Assembly: GCA_024372495.1 (NCBI GenBank)
Contig: CP099978.1
Span: 22,033-86,032, forward strand
Direction: 5' to 3'
DNA length: 64,000 bases
DNA from: Pseudarthrobacter sp. Fe7
GTDB lineage: Bacteria > Actinomycetota > Actinomycetes > Actinomycetales > Micrococcaceae
Each line of letters opens with the position of its first letter. The stretch's first letter is position 1. This document shows positions 1-8,254 of this stretch, piece by piece. The notes beneath the pieces were generated by a model. It was not told the DNA's origin. It made no database searches and saw only the letters and a program-made list of their open reading frames with translations. The position numbers were made by a program, and so were the translations under genes.

Positions 1-333
1 ATGCTGTAAACCTCCAGCCAGGCCGAGTACCGGCCCAGCAGCCTCCATGACCCGGGAGCTGATATCGCCATACAGTTCGTAGTTGCTGGAGAGTGCGACC
101 AGGCCCCATTCCTTGGCCCGCGGGGCGAGCTTGAACCAGGGATCGCCCATGCCGATGCCCAGGGCCTTGGCTTCGGAGGAGCGGGTGACAGCGCAGCCGT
201 CATTGTTGGACAGCACGATCACGGGCTTGCCTTCCAGGGAAGGGTTGAACGCGCGCTCCGCGGAGGCGTAGAAGCAGTTCACGTCCACGTGGGCGATCTG
301 CGGCATGTGCCGCATCAGGGCCGGCTTAGACAT
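1..333 (-). CDS. umuC: UmuC-like Y-family DNA polymerase, N-terminal part (cut by window edge)
   Basis: The first 111 codons of a Y-family translesion polymerase are present; the rest lies beyond the window's left edge. The N-terminus reads HVDVNCFYASAERAF and then GKPVIVLSNNDGC, the catalytic palm start of UmuC/DinB-type enzymes, with the metal-binding Asp in VDVNCFYAS. KALGIGMGDPWFK is typical of UmuC. The ATG at 333 overlaps the end of the upstream umuD-like gene by 8 bases, so the two are probably translationally coupled and share the SOS promoter. Role by family: error-prone bypass synthesis after DNA damage. Plasmid-borne umuDC pairs are common. Not seen: the C-terminal little-finger and clamp-binding regions. 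Confidence 0.9.
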   Translation of the reverse strand, partial: MSKPALMRHMPQIAHVDVNCFYASAERAFNPSLEGKPVIVLSNNDGCAVTRSSEAKALGIGMGDPWFKLAPRAKEWGLVALSSNYELYGDISSRVMEAAGPVLGLAGGLQH

Positions 334-757
334 GATGCAAACACCGGACGGCCGTGCCCCAAATCGTCAGATCAGACAGGGCCGGCACTTCAATGTCCGG
401 GTACGCCGGGTTCTCCGCCTGCAGGATCACGCCCTTCGGGGTGATCCGCAGCCGCTTGATCGTCAGCTCCCCATCCAGGACGGCGACGACCACGGACCCG
501 TCACGCGGCTCCAGCGCCCGGTCCACGATCAGCTCATCCCCGTCGCTGATCCCGGCCCCGTGCATCGACTCCCCGGACACCCGCACCACGTAGGTGCTGG
601 TGACGTCTTTAATCAGGTGCGCGTTCAGGTCGATCCGGCCGTCGAAGTAGTCCTGCGCCGGCGAGGGGAACCCTGCCGCGACCGGCACCGGGGAGACCAG
701 CACCGACAACAGAGACACGCCCGCATCTATCACGCGGGGACCGACAAAGACGCTCAC
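326..757 (-). CDS. umuD: UmuD-like S24 (LexA-type) self-cleaving peptidase
   Basis: 143 residues, the usual UmuD size. The Ala28-Gly29 bond followed by FPSPAQDYFDG matches the UmuD self-cleavage region. The catalytic dyad is visible as Ser64 in SGESMHGAGI and Lys101 in GELTIKRL. Family knowledge: RecA-stimulated cleavage gives UmuD', which activates UmuC. The gene is followed directly by umuC (8-bp overlap) and preceded by a LexA-type operator 14 bp upstream of the start codon, so SOS regulation is strongly suggested. No N-terminal DNA-binding domain is present, which separates it from LexA itself. Confidence 0.93.
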   Translation of the reverse strand: MSVFVGPRVIDAGVSLLSVLVSPVPVAAGFPSPAQDYFDGRIDLNAHLIKDVTSTYVVRVSGESMHGAGISDGDELIVDRALEPRDGSVVVAVLDGELTIKRLRITPKGVILQAENPAYPDIEVPALSDLTIWGTAVRCLHHV

Positions 758-770
758 AACACACCTTTAT

Positions 771-786
771 TCGAATATTTGTTCGA
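771..786. promoter_or_regulatory. Actinobacterial SOS box (LexA operator)
   Basis: TCGAATATTTGTTCGA is one base off the palindromic actinobacterial LexA site TCGAAC-N4-GTTCGA. It lies 14 bp upstream of the umuD start, where a promoter-overlapping operator is expected. Confidence 0.85.
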
Positions 787-911
787 TTCCCCAAGCGTAC
801 CCCCTGGCCCTGACAAAGCAGGATTTCCGGGCGAAGTTGCACCAAATGCAGGATTATTGACCGGCTACCAAGGGAGGGGTCGCTGCCCACGGCCGGGGAC
901 AATTCCAGTCC

Positions 912-1004
912 GGTTATCCACCGCTACGACTGCCGAACGGAGCTTCCCCATAGCTCCCAAAAATCCAGCCGTGGATAACCCCCATTGCCCCCAACTGTGG
1001 ACAG
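912..1004. promoter_or_regulatory. Cluster of DnaA-box-like sequences
   Basis: GGTTATCCAC (912-921) and its exact inverse GTGGATAACC (971-980) are 49 bp apart, followed by TGTGGACAG (996-1004). The first two match the DnaA box TTATCCACA at eight of nine positions. No coding sequence covers this stretch. It could be part of an origin or DnaA-dependent control of umuDC. Three sites are suggestive, not proof. Confidence 0.4.
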
Positions 1005-1065
1005 GACCAGCCACGAATCCGGGGCGGCTAATCCACCGTATGCTGCTGCGCTCCACACAGTATTC

Positions 1066-1355
1066 GGGCGTCCGCTGGCGCGGCCGGCTGTTGGGTCCAG
1101 GGCGCGCCGTCGCAGAGCTCCGGACCCCCTGAACCTGTGTGTCTACGACGTTTTTTGGCTGCTGTCCTTCGGATCGTACGTGCCCGCTCCACCCCGTCTA
1201 GCCCCTCCTTCGTCGGGGCCTGCAGGCCGGGAATTTCCTTCCGGCGCTCCTGCGTCGCTTATTTCCTTCAGGAATTTCCCGCCCTTTGCCCTTGCGGGTA
1301 GACGGGCCTCCGTCGGGCACAGCTCCGCAAGCTCCGCCAGCAGCCAAAAAACAAC
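1066..1355. repeat. Hairpin-rich repeat element, copy 1
   Basis: About 290 non-coding bases recur imperfectly at 10182-10470. The core is bounded by a long-range inverted pair: TTTTGGCTGCTG near 1152 and CAGCAGCCAAAA near 1338. Inside are short hairpins: GCCCC/GGGGC, GCCGG/CCGGC, TTCC/GGAA, GACGG/CCGTC and AGCT/AGCT. One stem is GCCGG/CCGGC here but GCAGG/CCTGC in copy 2, a compensatory change that points to selection for structure. It could be a structured RNA, a single-strand DNA structure, or a non-autonomous mobile element. It matches no family I can name. Confidence 0.6.
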
Positions 1356-1650
1356 TGTGAGTCTTTACGTGGTTGGTCTGGGACTAGCTGGCAGTGTTGA
1401 TGCCGGTCGTTCTGCCTGGTGCGTGACTCGAAAAACAAATTGCCCTTAAGGTGCGTTTCCCCCGATTTGTCCACGCTGGGCGGAGCGGCCGGCGCTGACC
1501 TGTCCCACGTCGGTGGCTTGATTAGAAGCTTGCCCAGCCTCCAAAGGTTGTGGCTCATCACAGTTTTGCCTCGGAGTGACTCTTCCCAGGTCCGGCGCCG
1601 GCCGTTTTGCGGCCAGTTTTGCCCGTTCGACAGGAAGGAGGGTGGCCGCG
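1356..1650 (+). other. Non-coding region upstream of the IS110-type transposase
   Basis: About 295 bases without a credible gene lie between repeat copy 1 and the transposase. In IS110-group elements the long left non-coding end encodes the bridge RNA that guides insertion, so part of this stretch is a candidate bridge-RNA region. I could not derive the guide loops or exact element end by eye. Confidence 0.35.
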
Positions 1651-2757
1651 TTGACCATCGTTGCGCAGACCCGCCCGTTCGTCATTGGCGTGGATTGTCA
1701 CGCCCGCACACACACTTACGCCGTTATCGAGGCCAGTACCCAGCGGCAGGTCGCGTGCGAGCAGTTCCCGACCACCCCGGCAGGGATTTCCCGCGCTCTG
1801 GCCTGGGTAGGCCGACGGACGGACGGTGATATGGCGTGTCTGTGGGCTGTTGAGGGTATCGGCTCTTATGGGGCACGTCTGGCCCGGGCAGTAACCGACG
1901 CCGGTTATGACGTCGCCGAAGCTCCACGGATGAACGCCCGAGGGCGCCGGGGGCTCGGCAAATCCGATCCGCTGGATGCCGCCGCCATCGGAACCGTTGT
2001 CCTTGGCTTAGAGGAGTCCCAGCTGCGCACTCCGCGGCGGGATGAAGGAACCCGTGCCGGACTCAAGATCCTAAGCGCGGCACGCGATCAGCTGACTCGG
2101 GACCGAACAATGAACGTCAATGCGCTCATCGCCTTGCTCCGGGCACATGATTTGGGAATCGACGCCCGTAGAGCGTTGGTTCCCGCTCAGATCGCCACGA
2201 TTACCAGATGGCGGGAACGGCAAGAGCCGATCGAATTATCGATCGCGCGCGAGGAAGCAGTCCGGTTGGCACGCCGTGTTCTCGAAGTGACCACCCAGCT
2301 GGCTGCGAACCAGAAGCGCATGACAGAGCTGATCCAGGAAAGCCCTGCGGCGCCGCTGTTGGAGATAGTGGGTGCCGGGGCAGTCACGGTCGCGGCAGTC
2401 CTGACAGCGTGGTCGCATCCAGGAAGGGTACGCAGCGAAGCTGCCTTCGCCTCACTGGCAGGTGTGAATCCCTTGCCAGCCTCAAGCGGTAACACTGTCC
2501 GGCACAGGCTCAACCGGGGCGGTGATAGACGCCTGAACCGCGCCCTGCACACCATCACCATGACCAGGATGGTCCATGACCCCGGAACACGGGACTACGT
2601 CGCCAAACGCACCCAGGAAGGCCGCAGCTACCGCGAAATTCGCAGGTCGCTCAAGCGCTACATCGCCCGAACGCTCTACCGCCGGCTCAACACCCTTTAC
2701 GCCTCTGCCGAACCGGGGCGGTCCCGCGTTGTAGGGGTTGAAGCAGCTGGCGGTTGA
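1651..2757 (+). CDS. IS110-family DEDD transposase
   Basis: 368 residues from a TTG start at 1651, chosen because AGGAAGGAGGG sits just upstream; an in-frame ATG at 1576 lacks such a site. The N-terminal RuvC-like DEDD domain shows VIGVDCHARTHTYAV (first Asp), AVEGIGSYG (Glu) and GKSDPLDAAAIG (final Asp pair). The C-terminal transposase_20 region shows IVGAGAVTVAAVL, FASLAGVNPLPASSG and the Ser-containing HRLNRGGDRRLNRALH. Length and domain order are typical. These enzymes insert without terminal inverted repeats using an RNA guide. The frame is intact, so the element may be active. Confidence 0.92.
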   Translation: MTIVAQTRPFVIGVDCHARTHTYAVIEASTQRQVACEQFPTTPAGISRALAWVGRRTDGDMACLWAVEGIGSYGARLARAVTDAGYDVAEAPRMNARGRRGLGKSDPLDAAAIGTVVLGLEESQLRTPRRDEGTRAGLKILSAARDQLTRDRTMNVNALIALLRAHDLGIDARRALVPAQIATITRWRERQEPIELSIAREEAVRLARRVLEVTTQLAANQKRMTELIQESPAAPLLEIVGAGAVTVAAVLTAWSHPGRVRSEAAFASLAGVNPLPASSGNTVRHRLNRGGDRRLNRALHTITMTRMVHDPGTRDYVAKRTQEGRSYREIRRSLKRYIARTLYRRLNTLYASAEPGRSRVVGVEAAGG

Positions 2758-2915
2758 CCAGCCCGGTTCCCGCGGTACGCGCCGGTGTGGTGTTGTTACT
2801 GCGGCGGGGCGCTCGGTGCCGCGTCTCGGATGATCCTTCCCAGGATGCAATGGCAGCCGGCCCGCCCACCACGCCAGCCACGCGTCTCGGAACGCTAGGG
2901 ATGTGAGCACCTAAG

Positions 2916-3419
2916 TTATGAGACAAGCGAGATCGATGTCGGGGCCAACTGCTTCGCACGAAGGCGTGTAGTTATGGGTTGCCCGGTTTGATTTCGTTGG
3001 TGTGGGAGGCGAGCCTGGCGAACGATGGTTTGCAGTTCCTTGCGGAGTTTGTCTCCGTCCGCTGCTGCATGTGTCAGTACGGTGCGGTCAACTTCGCGGG
3101 CTTCGTTAATGACCCGGGTGCCGAGGTCGGTGATGGAGACGACCTGGCTTCTGCGGTCGGAAGGGCTGGGCTGTCGGCGGATGTAGCCCCATGCCTCCAG
3201 GCGGGACAAGGTCTTGCCCATTGTCTGGTTCTGCACACGGACCCTTTGGGCGATTTTCGTCTGACTCATGGGCTCCTTGGCTCTGGATAGAACATCGAGG
3301 GCTATGACTCCGGCGTGGGTGAGCCCGGCAGCGGCCAGTTTCTCGTTCCAGGAGTGCTCGACGAGCCTGGCCGCTGTTGATAAGAGGCGGCCGGTGGGCC
3401 AGGAATTCATGTCGGGCAT
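2916..3419 (-). CDS. MarR-family transcriptional regulator (C-terminus probably frameshifted)
   Basis: A winged-helix MarR protein. LTHAGVIALDVLSRAKEPMSQTKIAQRVRVQNQTMGKTL forms the HTH, and LEAWGYIRRQPSPSDRRSQVVSITDLG is the classic wing. The reading frame as given runs to 2916. Removing one base at GAGCCTG (3011-3017) would give an ending IVRQLASHTNEIKPGNP with a stop at 2972, which looks more natural. The same extra-C event disrupts other genes in the window. Ligand and target are unknown. It stands alone between the IS110 element and a gene-poor stretch. Confidence 0.85.
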   Translation of the reverse strand: MPDMNSWPTGRLLSTAARLVEHSWNEKLAAAGLTHAGVIALDVLSRAKEPMSQTKIAQRVRVQNQTMGKTLSRLEAWGYIRRQPSPSDRRSQVVSITDLGTRVINEAREVDRTVLTHAAADGDKLRKELQTIVRQARLPHQRNQTGQPITTRLRAKQLAPTSISLVS

Positions 3420-3698
3420 GAGCGAAGTTTAGACCTTCGGCCTCCACGCGCTCTGGACGTGGTGTTTCAGGGCGAAGCGGAAGCCTGGTGTGGGGAGTCC
3501 GTGCAGGCACCATTTCTCAAGCCGGTTTGCAGATGCAGGAGAGCAGAAGGGACACTCAGACGGTCGTGTAGCAGAGTGCGGCGAATCAAAGGCAATGCCT
3601 TAGGTCCTGTCGCTGCAGCAGCTCGGCGGCGGGGCCCCTTTGAGGTGAAGAGCCGTCGCTTCGACAGCTATGAAGGCCGCTGTGGAGGGACTGCGAGA

Positions 3699-3932
3699 TC
3701 AAACGGGTTCTTCGGGCGCCACGAGCAGCGTTGAGTTTTCGCGCTGCTGGAACTCCGTATCAAGCTCGTGGTGGCGGAACTCGGTCTCCGGGTCAGACTC
3801 ACCATCGGCGACGATTTCGTGGTCGAGTTGGCGTTGGACCTGGCTGTCGAGAACCTGCAGCTTCTCGTCTTTCAGCGTTTCCAGATCCTCGGGAAACGGG
3901 TCGCCGGGGGTGACCCGCAGATTCTTTGACAT
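3699..3932 (-). CDS. Small acidic hypothetical protein
   Basis: 77 residues, rich in Asp, Glu and Gln, starting MSKNLRVTPGDPF, with no membrane segment or recognised motif. AAAGGGA lies about 6 bases before the ATG. The amphipathic middle (DLETLKDEKLQVLDSQVQRQLDHEI) suggests a helix. It is the upstream end of the leftward group that precedes the MarR gene. Function unknown. Confidence 0.5.
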   Translation of the reverse strand: MSKNLRVTPGDPFPEDLETLKDEKLQVLDSQVQRQLDHEIVADGESDPETEFRHHELDTEFQQRENSTLLVAPEEPV

Positions 3933-4041
3933 GGGTTGTCCCTTTCACTAGCGGCGCTCCCTTTCAATGGACGCCCGCAACGAGAGTTTAGTCGGCCTTA
4001 AACCCGTCAGGGGTAAGCTCCTGAAGTGCCAGAGGCACTAA

Positions 4042-4323
4042 TCAGACCAGGCTTGGTTGGCTGGCGAGGATGTAGTCCAGAGCAGCCGGACCTGTCATTC
4101 GAAGTCCCGGCCGTATCCGCCGGTGGTCGTTCGCGCGTCGTTCGTGGATGCCTTGCTCGGACATTGCTGCCCAAAACGACTCGCAGGGTCCGGGGGTTTG
4201 TGTCTGCAGCGCGCACCAGCTCAGGTACACGCCGTAAAACTGGTCTTCGGTGAGTATGTGGTCATCGACCGCATCGGCGGCAATGCATTCCTGAACAAAA
4301 CGGATGTAGTCCGGCGTTTCCAT
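4042..4323 (-). CDS. Small hypothetical protein
   Basis: 93 residues (METPDYIRFVQECIAADAV at the start). The middle contains WCALQTQTPGPCESFWAAMSEQGI and the end ALDYILASQPSL. Composition is that of a normal soluble globular protein with good third-position GC. I do not recognise a family. It lies between a small acidic protein and a TetR regulator on the same strand. Confidence 0.55.
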   Translation of the reverse strand: METPDYIRFVQECIAADAVDDHILTEDQFYGVYLSWCALQTQTPGPCESFWAAMSEQGIHERRANDHRRIRPGLRMTGPAALDYILASQPSLV

Positions 4324-4421
4324 CTCTCATGGCTCCAGTTCTTGTAGCAAATCGGGGATAGGGCGGCAGCATCGTTGAACCGCCAAAAGAATGCAGAGCA
4401 ATGTGCGCGGGCGATGAAGGG

Positions 4422-5060
4422 TTAGGGTGCGGTGGCGTTGCCTCCGTGATCGTGGATGAGGGAAGCGGCCATGCGTTTGGCGAAGACGGCTGCCTCGCGG
4501 TCTCCCTCCACGGCTGAAATGATCGAACCTTTTGTCAGGATGTGGCAGGAGCGGGCAAAAACGTCGGGTTGTTCAAGTCTTGCGTCCATGGCCAGGGCCC
4601 GTATGAAGGTCCGGACCTGCGCCAGGTAACCGATGGATGCGATTCCCAGTTGATGGGCGGGACCCATTTCCAGCATGGTGCTGACGAAGGCGCAGGCTTG
4701 GAAGTCATCCTGGCGGAACCAGCCGTCCAGGACGTCAAAAATAGCCAACAACCGGCCCGTGGGGTTCTCGGTCCGCCTTGCGGTTTCGGCGATGATCGCC
4801 TCGACGGTCATGTCCTGGTGGCAGCGCTCCAAGTATGCAAGGACCAGTTCATCCTTCGAGGTGAAATGCGCATAGAACGTCGCTTTGGCGACCCCGGCCC
4901 GCGTTATCAACTCATTGATGCCCACGTCGCGGATGCCCCGGTGCAGGAACAGCTCATACGCGGCATCCAGGACGCGATCCCTCGCGCCTCCGGAGCTCAC
5001 GCGCGGCGGCGCGCAGGCATCTTCGACGGCGGGTGGAAAGTCGTAGGCGTGTTCCATCAC
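4422..5060 (-). CDS. TetR-family transcriptional regulator
   Basis: 212 residues. The N-terminal HTH reads ARDRVLDAAYELFLHRGIRDVGINELITRAGVAKATFYAHFTSKDELVLAYLE, a textbook TetR_N domain at about residues 26-75. The C-terminal ligand domain resembles TetR_C with MEMGPAHQLG. It is divergent from the stress-protein operon beginning at 5200; the 139-bp gap contains two inverted repeats that are good operator candidates. It probably represses itself and that operon. Two adjacent ATG codons make the start uncertain by one residue. Confidence 0.92.
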   Translation of the reverse strand: MMEHAYDFPPAVEDACAPPRVSSGGARDRVLDAAYELFLHRGIRDVGINELITRAGVAKATFYAHFTSKDELVLAYLERCHQDMTVEAIIAETARRTENPTGRLLAIFDVLDGWFRQDDFQACAFVSTMLEMGPAHQLGIASIGYLAQVRTFIRALAMDARLEQPDVFARSCHILTKGSIISAVEGDREAAVFAKRMAASLIHDHGGNATAP

Positions 5061-5085
5061 CCAACTGACACTACACGCAAAGCAA

Positions 5086-5099
5086 ACAGACCGGTCAGT
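5086..5099. promoter_or_regulatory. Probable TetR operator 1
   Basis: ACAGACCGGTCAGT, centred on the perfect palindrome GACCGGTC with AC/GT flanks. This is the style of many TetR-family operators. It lies 26 bp upstream of the tetR start. Confidence 0.6.
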
Positions 5100-5121
5100 A
5101 CGAAAAAACTAGCAAGGGTAC

Positions 5122-5138
5122 TTACTAAAAATTAGTAA
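5122..5138. promoter_or_regulatory. Inverted repeat in the tetR / stress-operon promoter region
   Basis: TTACTAA-AAA-TTAGTAA is a perfect 7-bp inverted repeat in an AT-rich stretch between tetR and the gene at 5200. It is a second operator candidate or overlaps the promoter itself. Confidence 0.5.
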
Positions 5139-5199
5139 TCATGCTTAGTATTGCGTTAGTGCTGGTCCTCCCGGCAGTTGACCTTGAAGGAAAGAGAGC

Positions 5200-6006
5200 A
5201 TGATGACGGAAAACCAGTGGACCAACGTCACCGGGTCCTCCTCCCAGGATCCGGAGTCGACCACGATCATCGAGACAGCCCCGTCCGTTACCCCGGAGCC
5301 GGGGGCCGGTTCCAAGAAGGACGAGGTGAAGGAAGAGGCCTCGAATGTGGCAGGGCATGCCGCTACCGCGGCGCAGGGTGTAGCGCAGACTGCGAAGGAA
5401 GAAGCCGCGAACGTCGCCGCTGAGGCGAAGTCCAGCGCGAAGGACCTGTTGTCCCAGGCGAAGTCGGGCTTGTCCAGCCAGGCCGGTACGCAGCAGCAGA
5501 AGGCTGCCGAGGGTATCCGGACCATTTCCAGCCAGTTGCAGACGATGGCTGAGGCACCGGACCAGCAGGGCCTCGCCAGTGACCTGATCCGCCAAGCAGC
5601 CCAGCGCAGCGAATCGGTGGCTTCCTGGATTGAAAACAAGGAACCCGGTGACCTGCTCGCTGATGTCCAGCGCTTCGCCCGCAACAAGCCGGGTACTTTC
5701 CTGCTGCTTGCCGCGGGCGCAGGTCTTCTGGCGGGACGACTTACCCGAAGCCTCGCTGAGGGGGCCCCGGAGTCACAGAACGGTGGCCGCTCCGTTCAGC
5801 CCCAGCCACCGGCCCGGGCTCCGCAGGCAGCCGCCCTGCCACAGCAGACGTTTCCGACAGGCAGCGGCACCGGTTTCTATCAGGAACCGGTTGTTACGGG
5901 CGCAGCGCCTGCCTCCATTACGACGCTGCCTTCCGGCACGGCGGACGACGTGCCCTTGCGGTTCGAGGATGACCTTTACCAGCCAGGGGAAGGACGCCAC
6001 CTGTGA
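5200..6006 (+). CDS. Ala/Glu/Lys-rich stress-type protein with one hydrophobic segment
   Basis: 268 residues. Residues ~45-120 are a repetitive amphipathic stretch of Ala, Lys, Glu and Gln (for example VAQTAKEEAANVAAEAKSSAKDLL), similar in style to LEA or apolipoprotein-like repeats. A hydrophobic segment (TFLLLAAGAGLLAGRL, ~168-183) is followed by a Pro/Gln-rich tail. AAGGAAAGAGAG precedes the ATG. It is first in a tight operon (next gene overlaps by 4 bp) with a DUF1469-like membrane protein and a DUF3618 protein, a combination common in Arthrobacter and relatives. Role inferred: envelope-associated stress protein. Confidence 0.75.
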   Translation: MMTENQWTNVTGSSSQDPESTTIIETAPSVTPEPGAGSKKDEVKEEASNVAGHAATAAQGVAQTAKEEAANVAAEAKSSAKDLLSQAKSGLSSQAGTQQQKAAEGIRTISSQLQTMAEAPDQQGLASDLIRQAAQRSESVASWIENKEPGDLLADVQRFARNKPGTFLLLAAGAGLLAGRLTRSLAEGAPESQNGGRSVQPQPPARAPQAAALPQQTFPTGSGTGFYQEPVVTGAAPASITTLPSGTADDVPLRFEDDLYQPGEGRHL

Positions 6007-6434
6007 GCACGCAAATCCCCGAACCGGCTCCGAGCGAGGCGCGTCTGAAGGCCGACAACGCCTCCCTGGGTGAGTTGTTGGGCGATGTGACCCGGGACCT
6101 GTCGACATTGATGCGCCAGGAAGTGGAGCTCGCCAAGGCCGAAGCGAAGCAGTCCGCGACCCGGGCAGGGAAGGGCGGCGGGATGCTCGCCGGCGCCGGC
6201 GTGGCCGGCCACTTCGTCCTGGTCTTTTTGTCCCTGGCCCTGATGTGGGCCCTTGGTGCGCTGATGCCTCTTGGCTGGGCCGCGGTGATTGTCGCCGTGA
6301 TCTGGGGCATCATCGCCGCCGTGCTGGCCTCCGTGGGCCGGAAGGAACTCAAGCAGATCAAGGGCCTTCCCCAGACGGGCGAAACACTTTCTGAAATTCC
6401 CCCAACCCTAAAACCAGGTGAGGTAAACCGATGA
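6003..6434 (+). CDS. Phage-holin-3-6 / DUF1469-like membrane protein
   Basis: 143 residues from a GTG overlapping the upstream stop (GTGA). The N-terminal LGELLGDVTRDLSTLMRQEVELAKAEAKQSATRAGKGGGML is the typical cytoplasmic amphipathic part. Two transmembrane segments follow (FVLVFLSLALMWALGALM and AAVIVAVIWGIIAAVLAS). These proteins are widespread in actinobacteria and are not proven holins. It is coupled by overlap to the DUF3618 gene. Confidence 0.85.
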   Translation: MSTQIPEPAPSEARLKADNASLGELLGDVTRDLSTLMRQEVELAKAEAKQSATRAGKGGGMLAGAGVAGHFVLVFLSLALMWALGALMPLGWAAVIVAVIWGIIAAVLASVGRKELKQIKGLPQTGETLSEIPPTLKPGEVNR

Positions 6435-7125
6435 GCGATAACCCGGATGCAATCCGTCAGGAAATTGAAGAAACCCGCGCACGGCTGGGCACCAACGTGG
6501 ACGCCGTCGCCGACAAGGTCACCCCGTCCAACATCGTCCACCGGCAGACCGACAAGGTGAAGTCCGGGCTCAAGGACGCCGTCACCGGGGTCAAGGAAAA
6601 AGTCATGGGGGCAGCCGACTCGGCCACGTCCACCGTCCAGGACAAGGTCTCAACCGTTCAGGACAAAGTCTCCTCGGGCACCAGCAGCACCGGGGACGCC
6701 CTGCACACCACCGGCGACAGCCTGCACGAGGCCAAGGACACCGTCGCATCCAAGCTCAGCGACGCCGGCACCGCGCTCTCCCAAGCCCCCGGCCAGGTCA
6801 AAACCAAAGCTGCTGGCAGCCCCTGGCCGCCGGGTTGATTGCCTTCGGCGCAGGGATGCTCATCTCCTCCCTGATCCCTGCCAGCACGAAGGAACGCGAA
6901 GCCGCCCAGCAGCTCAAGACAGCAGCGGAGCCGCTGGCCGGCAAGGTCAGCGAGGCAGCCAAAGACGTGGTTCAGGACCTGAAGGAACCAGCCCAGGAAG
7001 CCGTGGAGAACGTCAAGTCCACGGCCGCCGACGCTGTTCAGAACGTCAAGGCTGAAGGCCAGGGCGCCGCGAGTGACGTCAAAGACCGCGCCGCCGAGGC
7101 CAAGGACAACGTCCAGAACACGTGA
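6431..7125 (+). pseudogene. DUF3618 protein, frameshifted
   Basis: The N-terminal part (NPDAIRQEIEETRARLGTNVDAVADKVTPSNIV) is the DUF3618 signature. It ends at 6838 in an off-frame tail SPWPPG. The next frame, from 6835, continues with IAFGAGMLISSLIPASTKEREAA, the membrane segment that normally follows, and then a long Ala/Lys/Glu helical repeat. Adding one C to the CCCC run at 6820-6823 joins them as AAGSPLAAGLIAFGAGM. The break is a one-base deletion in the clone or in base calling. A TTGA overlap at 6835 could also allow coupled translation of the second half. Confidence 0.8.
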
Positions 7126-7823
7126 GCGGCCAGGACAAGGCCCCCGAGCCACCGCGCAACCCGGCGCGGCGGCCCCAAGATTCTGACCCGCACCTCCTGG
7201 GAGGCGGCCCGCACCACATGAGGGCCACGTCCGACCCAAACCCCGGCCCCTGGACCACCCACCGCCTGGTCACTATTGCGGCCCGGCTGCACGAACGCCG
7301 GCTCAACCAGCGGATCGCCAGGTACAAACTCACCATTTCAGCACTCGATGCGATGGAAGCTGTTGCAAAACTTCAGCCCGCAACAGCCACGGACGTCGCG
7401 GCGTTGCTTTGCGTGACCCGGCAAAGCCTCGGGAAGGTCCTGCGGCGACTGCAAAGCATGGGGTTTATGGCCAAGGAACCGGGCCGTGACGGCCGCAGCG
7501 CCTACCTAAAACTCACACGAGAAGGACGTGATGTCCTCTCTGCCGCCGGGAACCTCCTCCAGGAGGGAACCGGGAACGAGTCAGACGACGATCGCGAGTT
7601 CCGCCACCAGCTCGAACAGCACATCCGCCAGCTGAGGAGCACAGAAAAGGGCCGCGCAGCGCATGAGCCAAAGGAACAGCGGACACGAACAGGGCCAGTG
7701 CCCCACCACGGGCAGGAACAACGAACGACCCATTCCAACCACACAGGAGCAACCACTTGGCTACTGCAACAAACCGGGCAACCGGAACCAAAACAACCCT
7801 CCAAAAAGCAGCCCACGCAGTAG
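7122..7823 (+). CDS. MarR-like winged-helix regulator with a long polar tail
   Basis: 233 residues from a GTG that overlaps the upstream stop. Residues ~45-150 form a MarR domain: LTISALDAMEAVAKLQPATATDVAALLCVTRQSLGKVLRRLQSMGFMAKEPGRDGRSAYLKLTREG. The last ~70 residues are a low-complexity tail of Gln, Thr, Asn and Pro and overlap the start of the next gene. It resembles the MarR protein at 2916-3419 in the HTH. As the last regulator of the operon it may control the cluster together with TetR. Ligand unknown. Confidence 0.85.
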   Translation: MSGQDKAPEPPRNPARRPQDSDPHLLGGGPHHMRATSDPNPGPWTTHRLVTIAARLHERRLNQRIARYKLTISALDAMEAVAKLQPATATDVAALLCVTRQSLGKVLRRLQSMGFMAKEPGRDGRSAYLKLTREGRDVLSAAGNLLQEGTGNESDDDREFRHQLEQHIRQLRSTEKGRAAHEPKEQRTRTGPVPHHGQEQRTTHSNHTGATTWLLQQTGQPEPKQPSKKQPTQ

Positions 7824-8218
7824 GCGCTGTCTTCCTGCTGGTCGGCGTCCTCGGCTTCATTCCGGGCATTACCAGCAACTATGACGCGCTCACCTTCGCC
7901 GGACACGGCTCAGAAGCGCTCCTCCTCGGGATCTTCCAGGTCTCGGTTCTGCACAACATCGTCCACCTGCTCTTCGGCGTCGCCGGCATCCTCATGTCCC
8001 GCACCCACCCACAGGCACGCAGCTACCTGCTGTACGGCGGGGTCATCTACTTTGTGCTGTGGATCTACGGGCTCATCATCGGCCATGACTCCGCCGCCAA
8101 TTTCGTCCCGGTCAACAGTGCGGACAACTGGCTGCACTTCATCCTGGGAATCGGCATGATCGCCCTGGCCATCCTGCTTTCCCGCAACACACGTAACTCC
8201 CGCACCACCAACCGCTAA
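7757..8218 (+). CDS. DUF4383 four-helix membrane protein
   Basis: 153 residues from TTG at 7757, preceded by AGGAG at an 8-base spacing. Four membrane segments are visible: AVGAVFLLVGVLGFIPG, VLHNIVHLLFGVAGILM, YLLYGGVIYFVLWIYGLIIG and WLHFILGIGMIALAILL. The pattern and the HNIVHLLFG motif match the DUF4383 family of actinobacterial membrane proteins. It overlaps the polar tail of the upstream MarR gene by 67 bp in another frame. Function unknown; the neighbourhood suggests envelope stress. Confidence 0.88.
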   Translation: MATATNRATGTKTTLQKAAHAVGAVFLLVGVLGFIPGITSNYDALTFAGHGSEALLLGIFQVSVLHNIVHLLFGVAGILMSRTHPQARSYLLYGGVIYFVLWIYGLIIGHDSAANFVPVNSADNWLHFILGIGMIALAILLSRNTRNSRTTNR

Positions 8219-8254
8219 AACCGGAATCACCCGCAGCACGAGAAGGAGAACATC

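Noticed and set aside
305..1132. Long open frames opposite or beside umuDC (for example + strand 305-1132)
   Set aside because: They are complements of UmuD or run through the DnaA-box region, with Arg/Pro/His-rich composition typical of shadows in GC-rich DNA.
3358..3366. A GAGCCTG inside the MarR gene that might be a further extra-C frameshift
   Set aside because: The frame through it (STAARLVEHSWNEKL) is the natural MarR frame, so this GAGCCTG is genuine sequence. Others at 13045 and 37810 are also natural.
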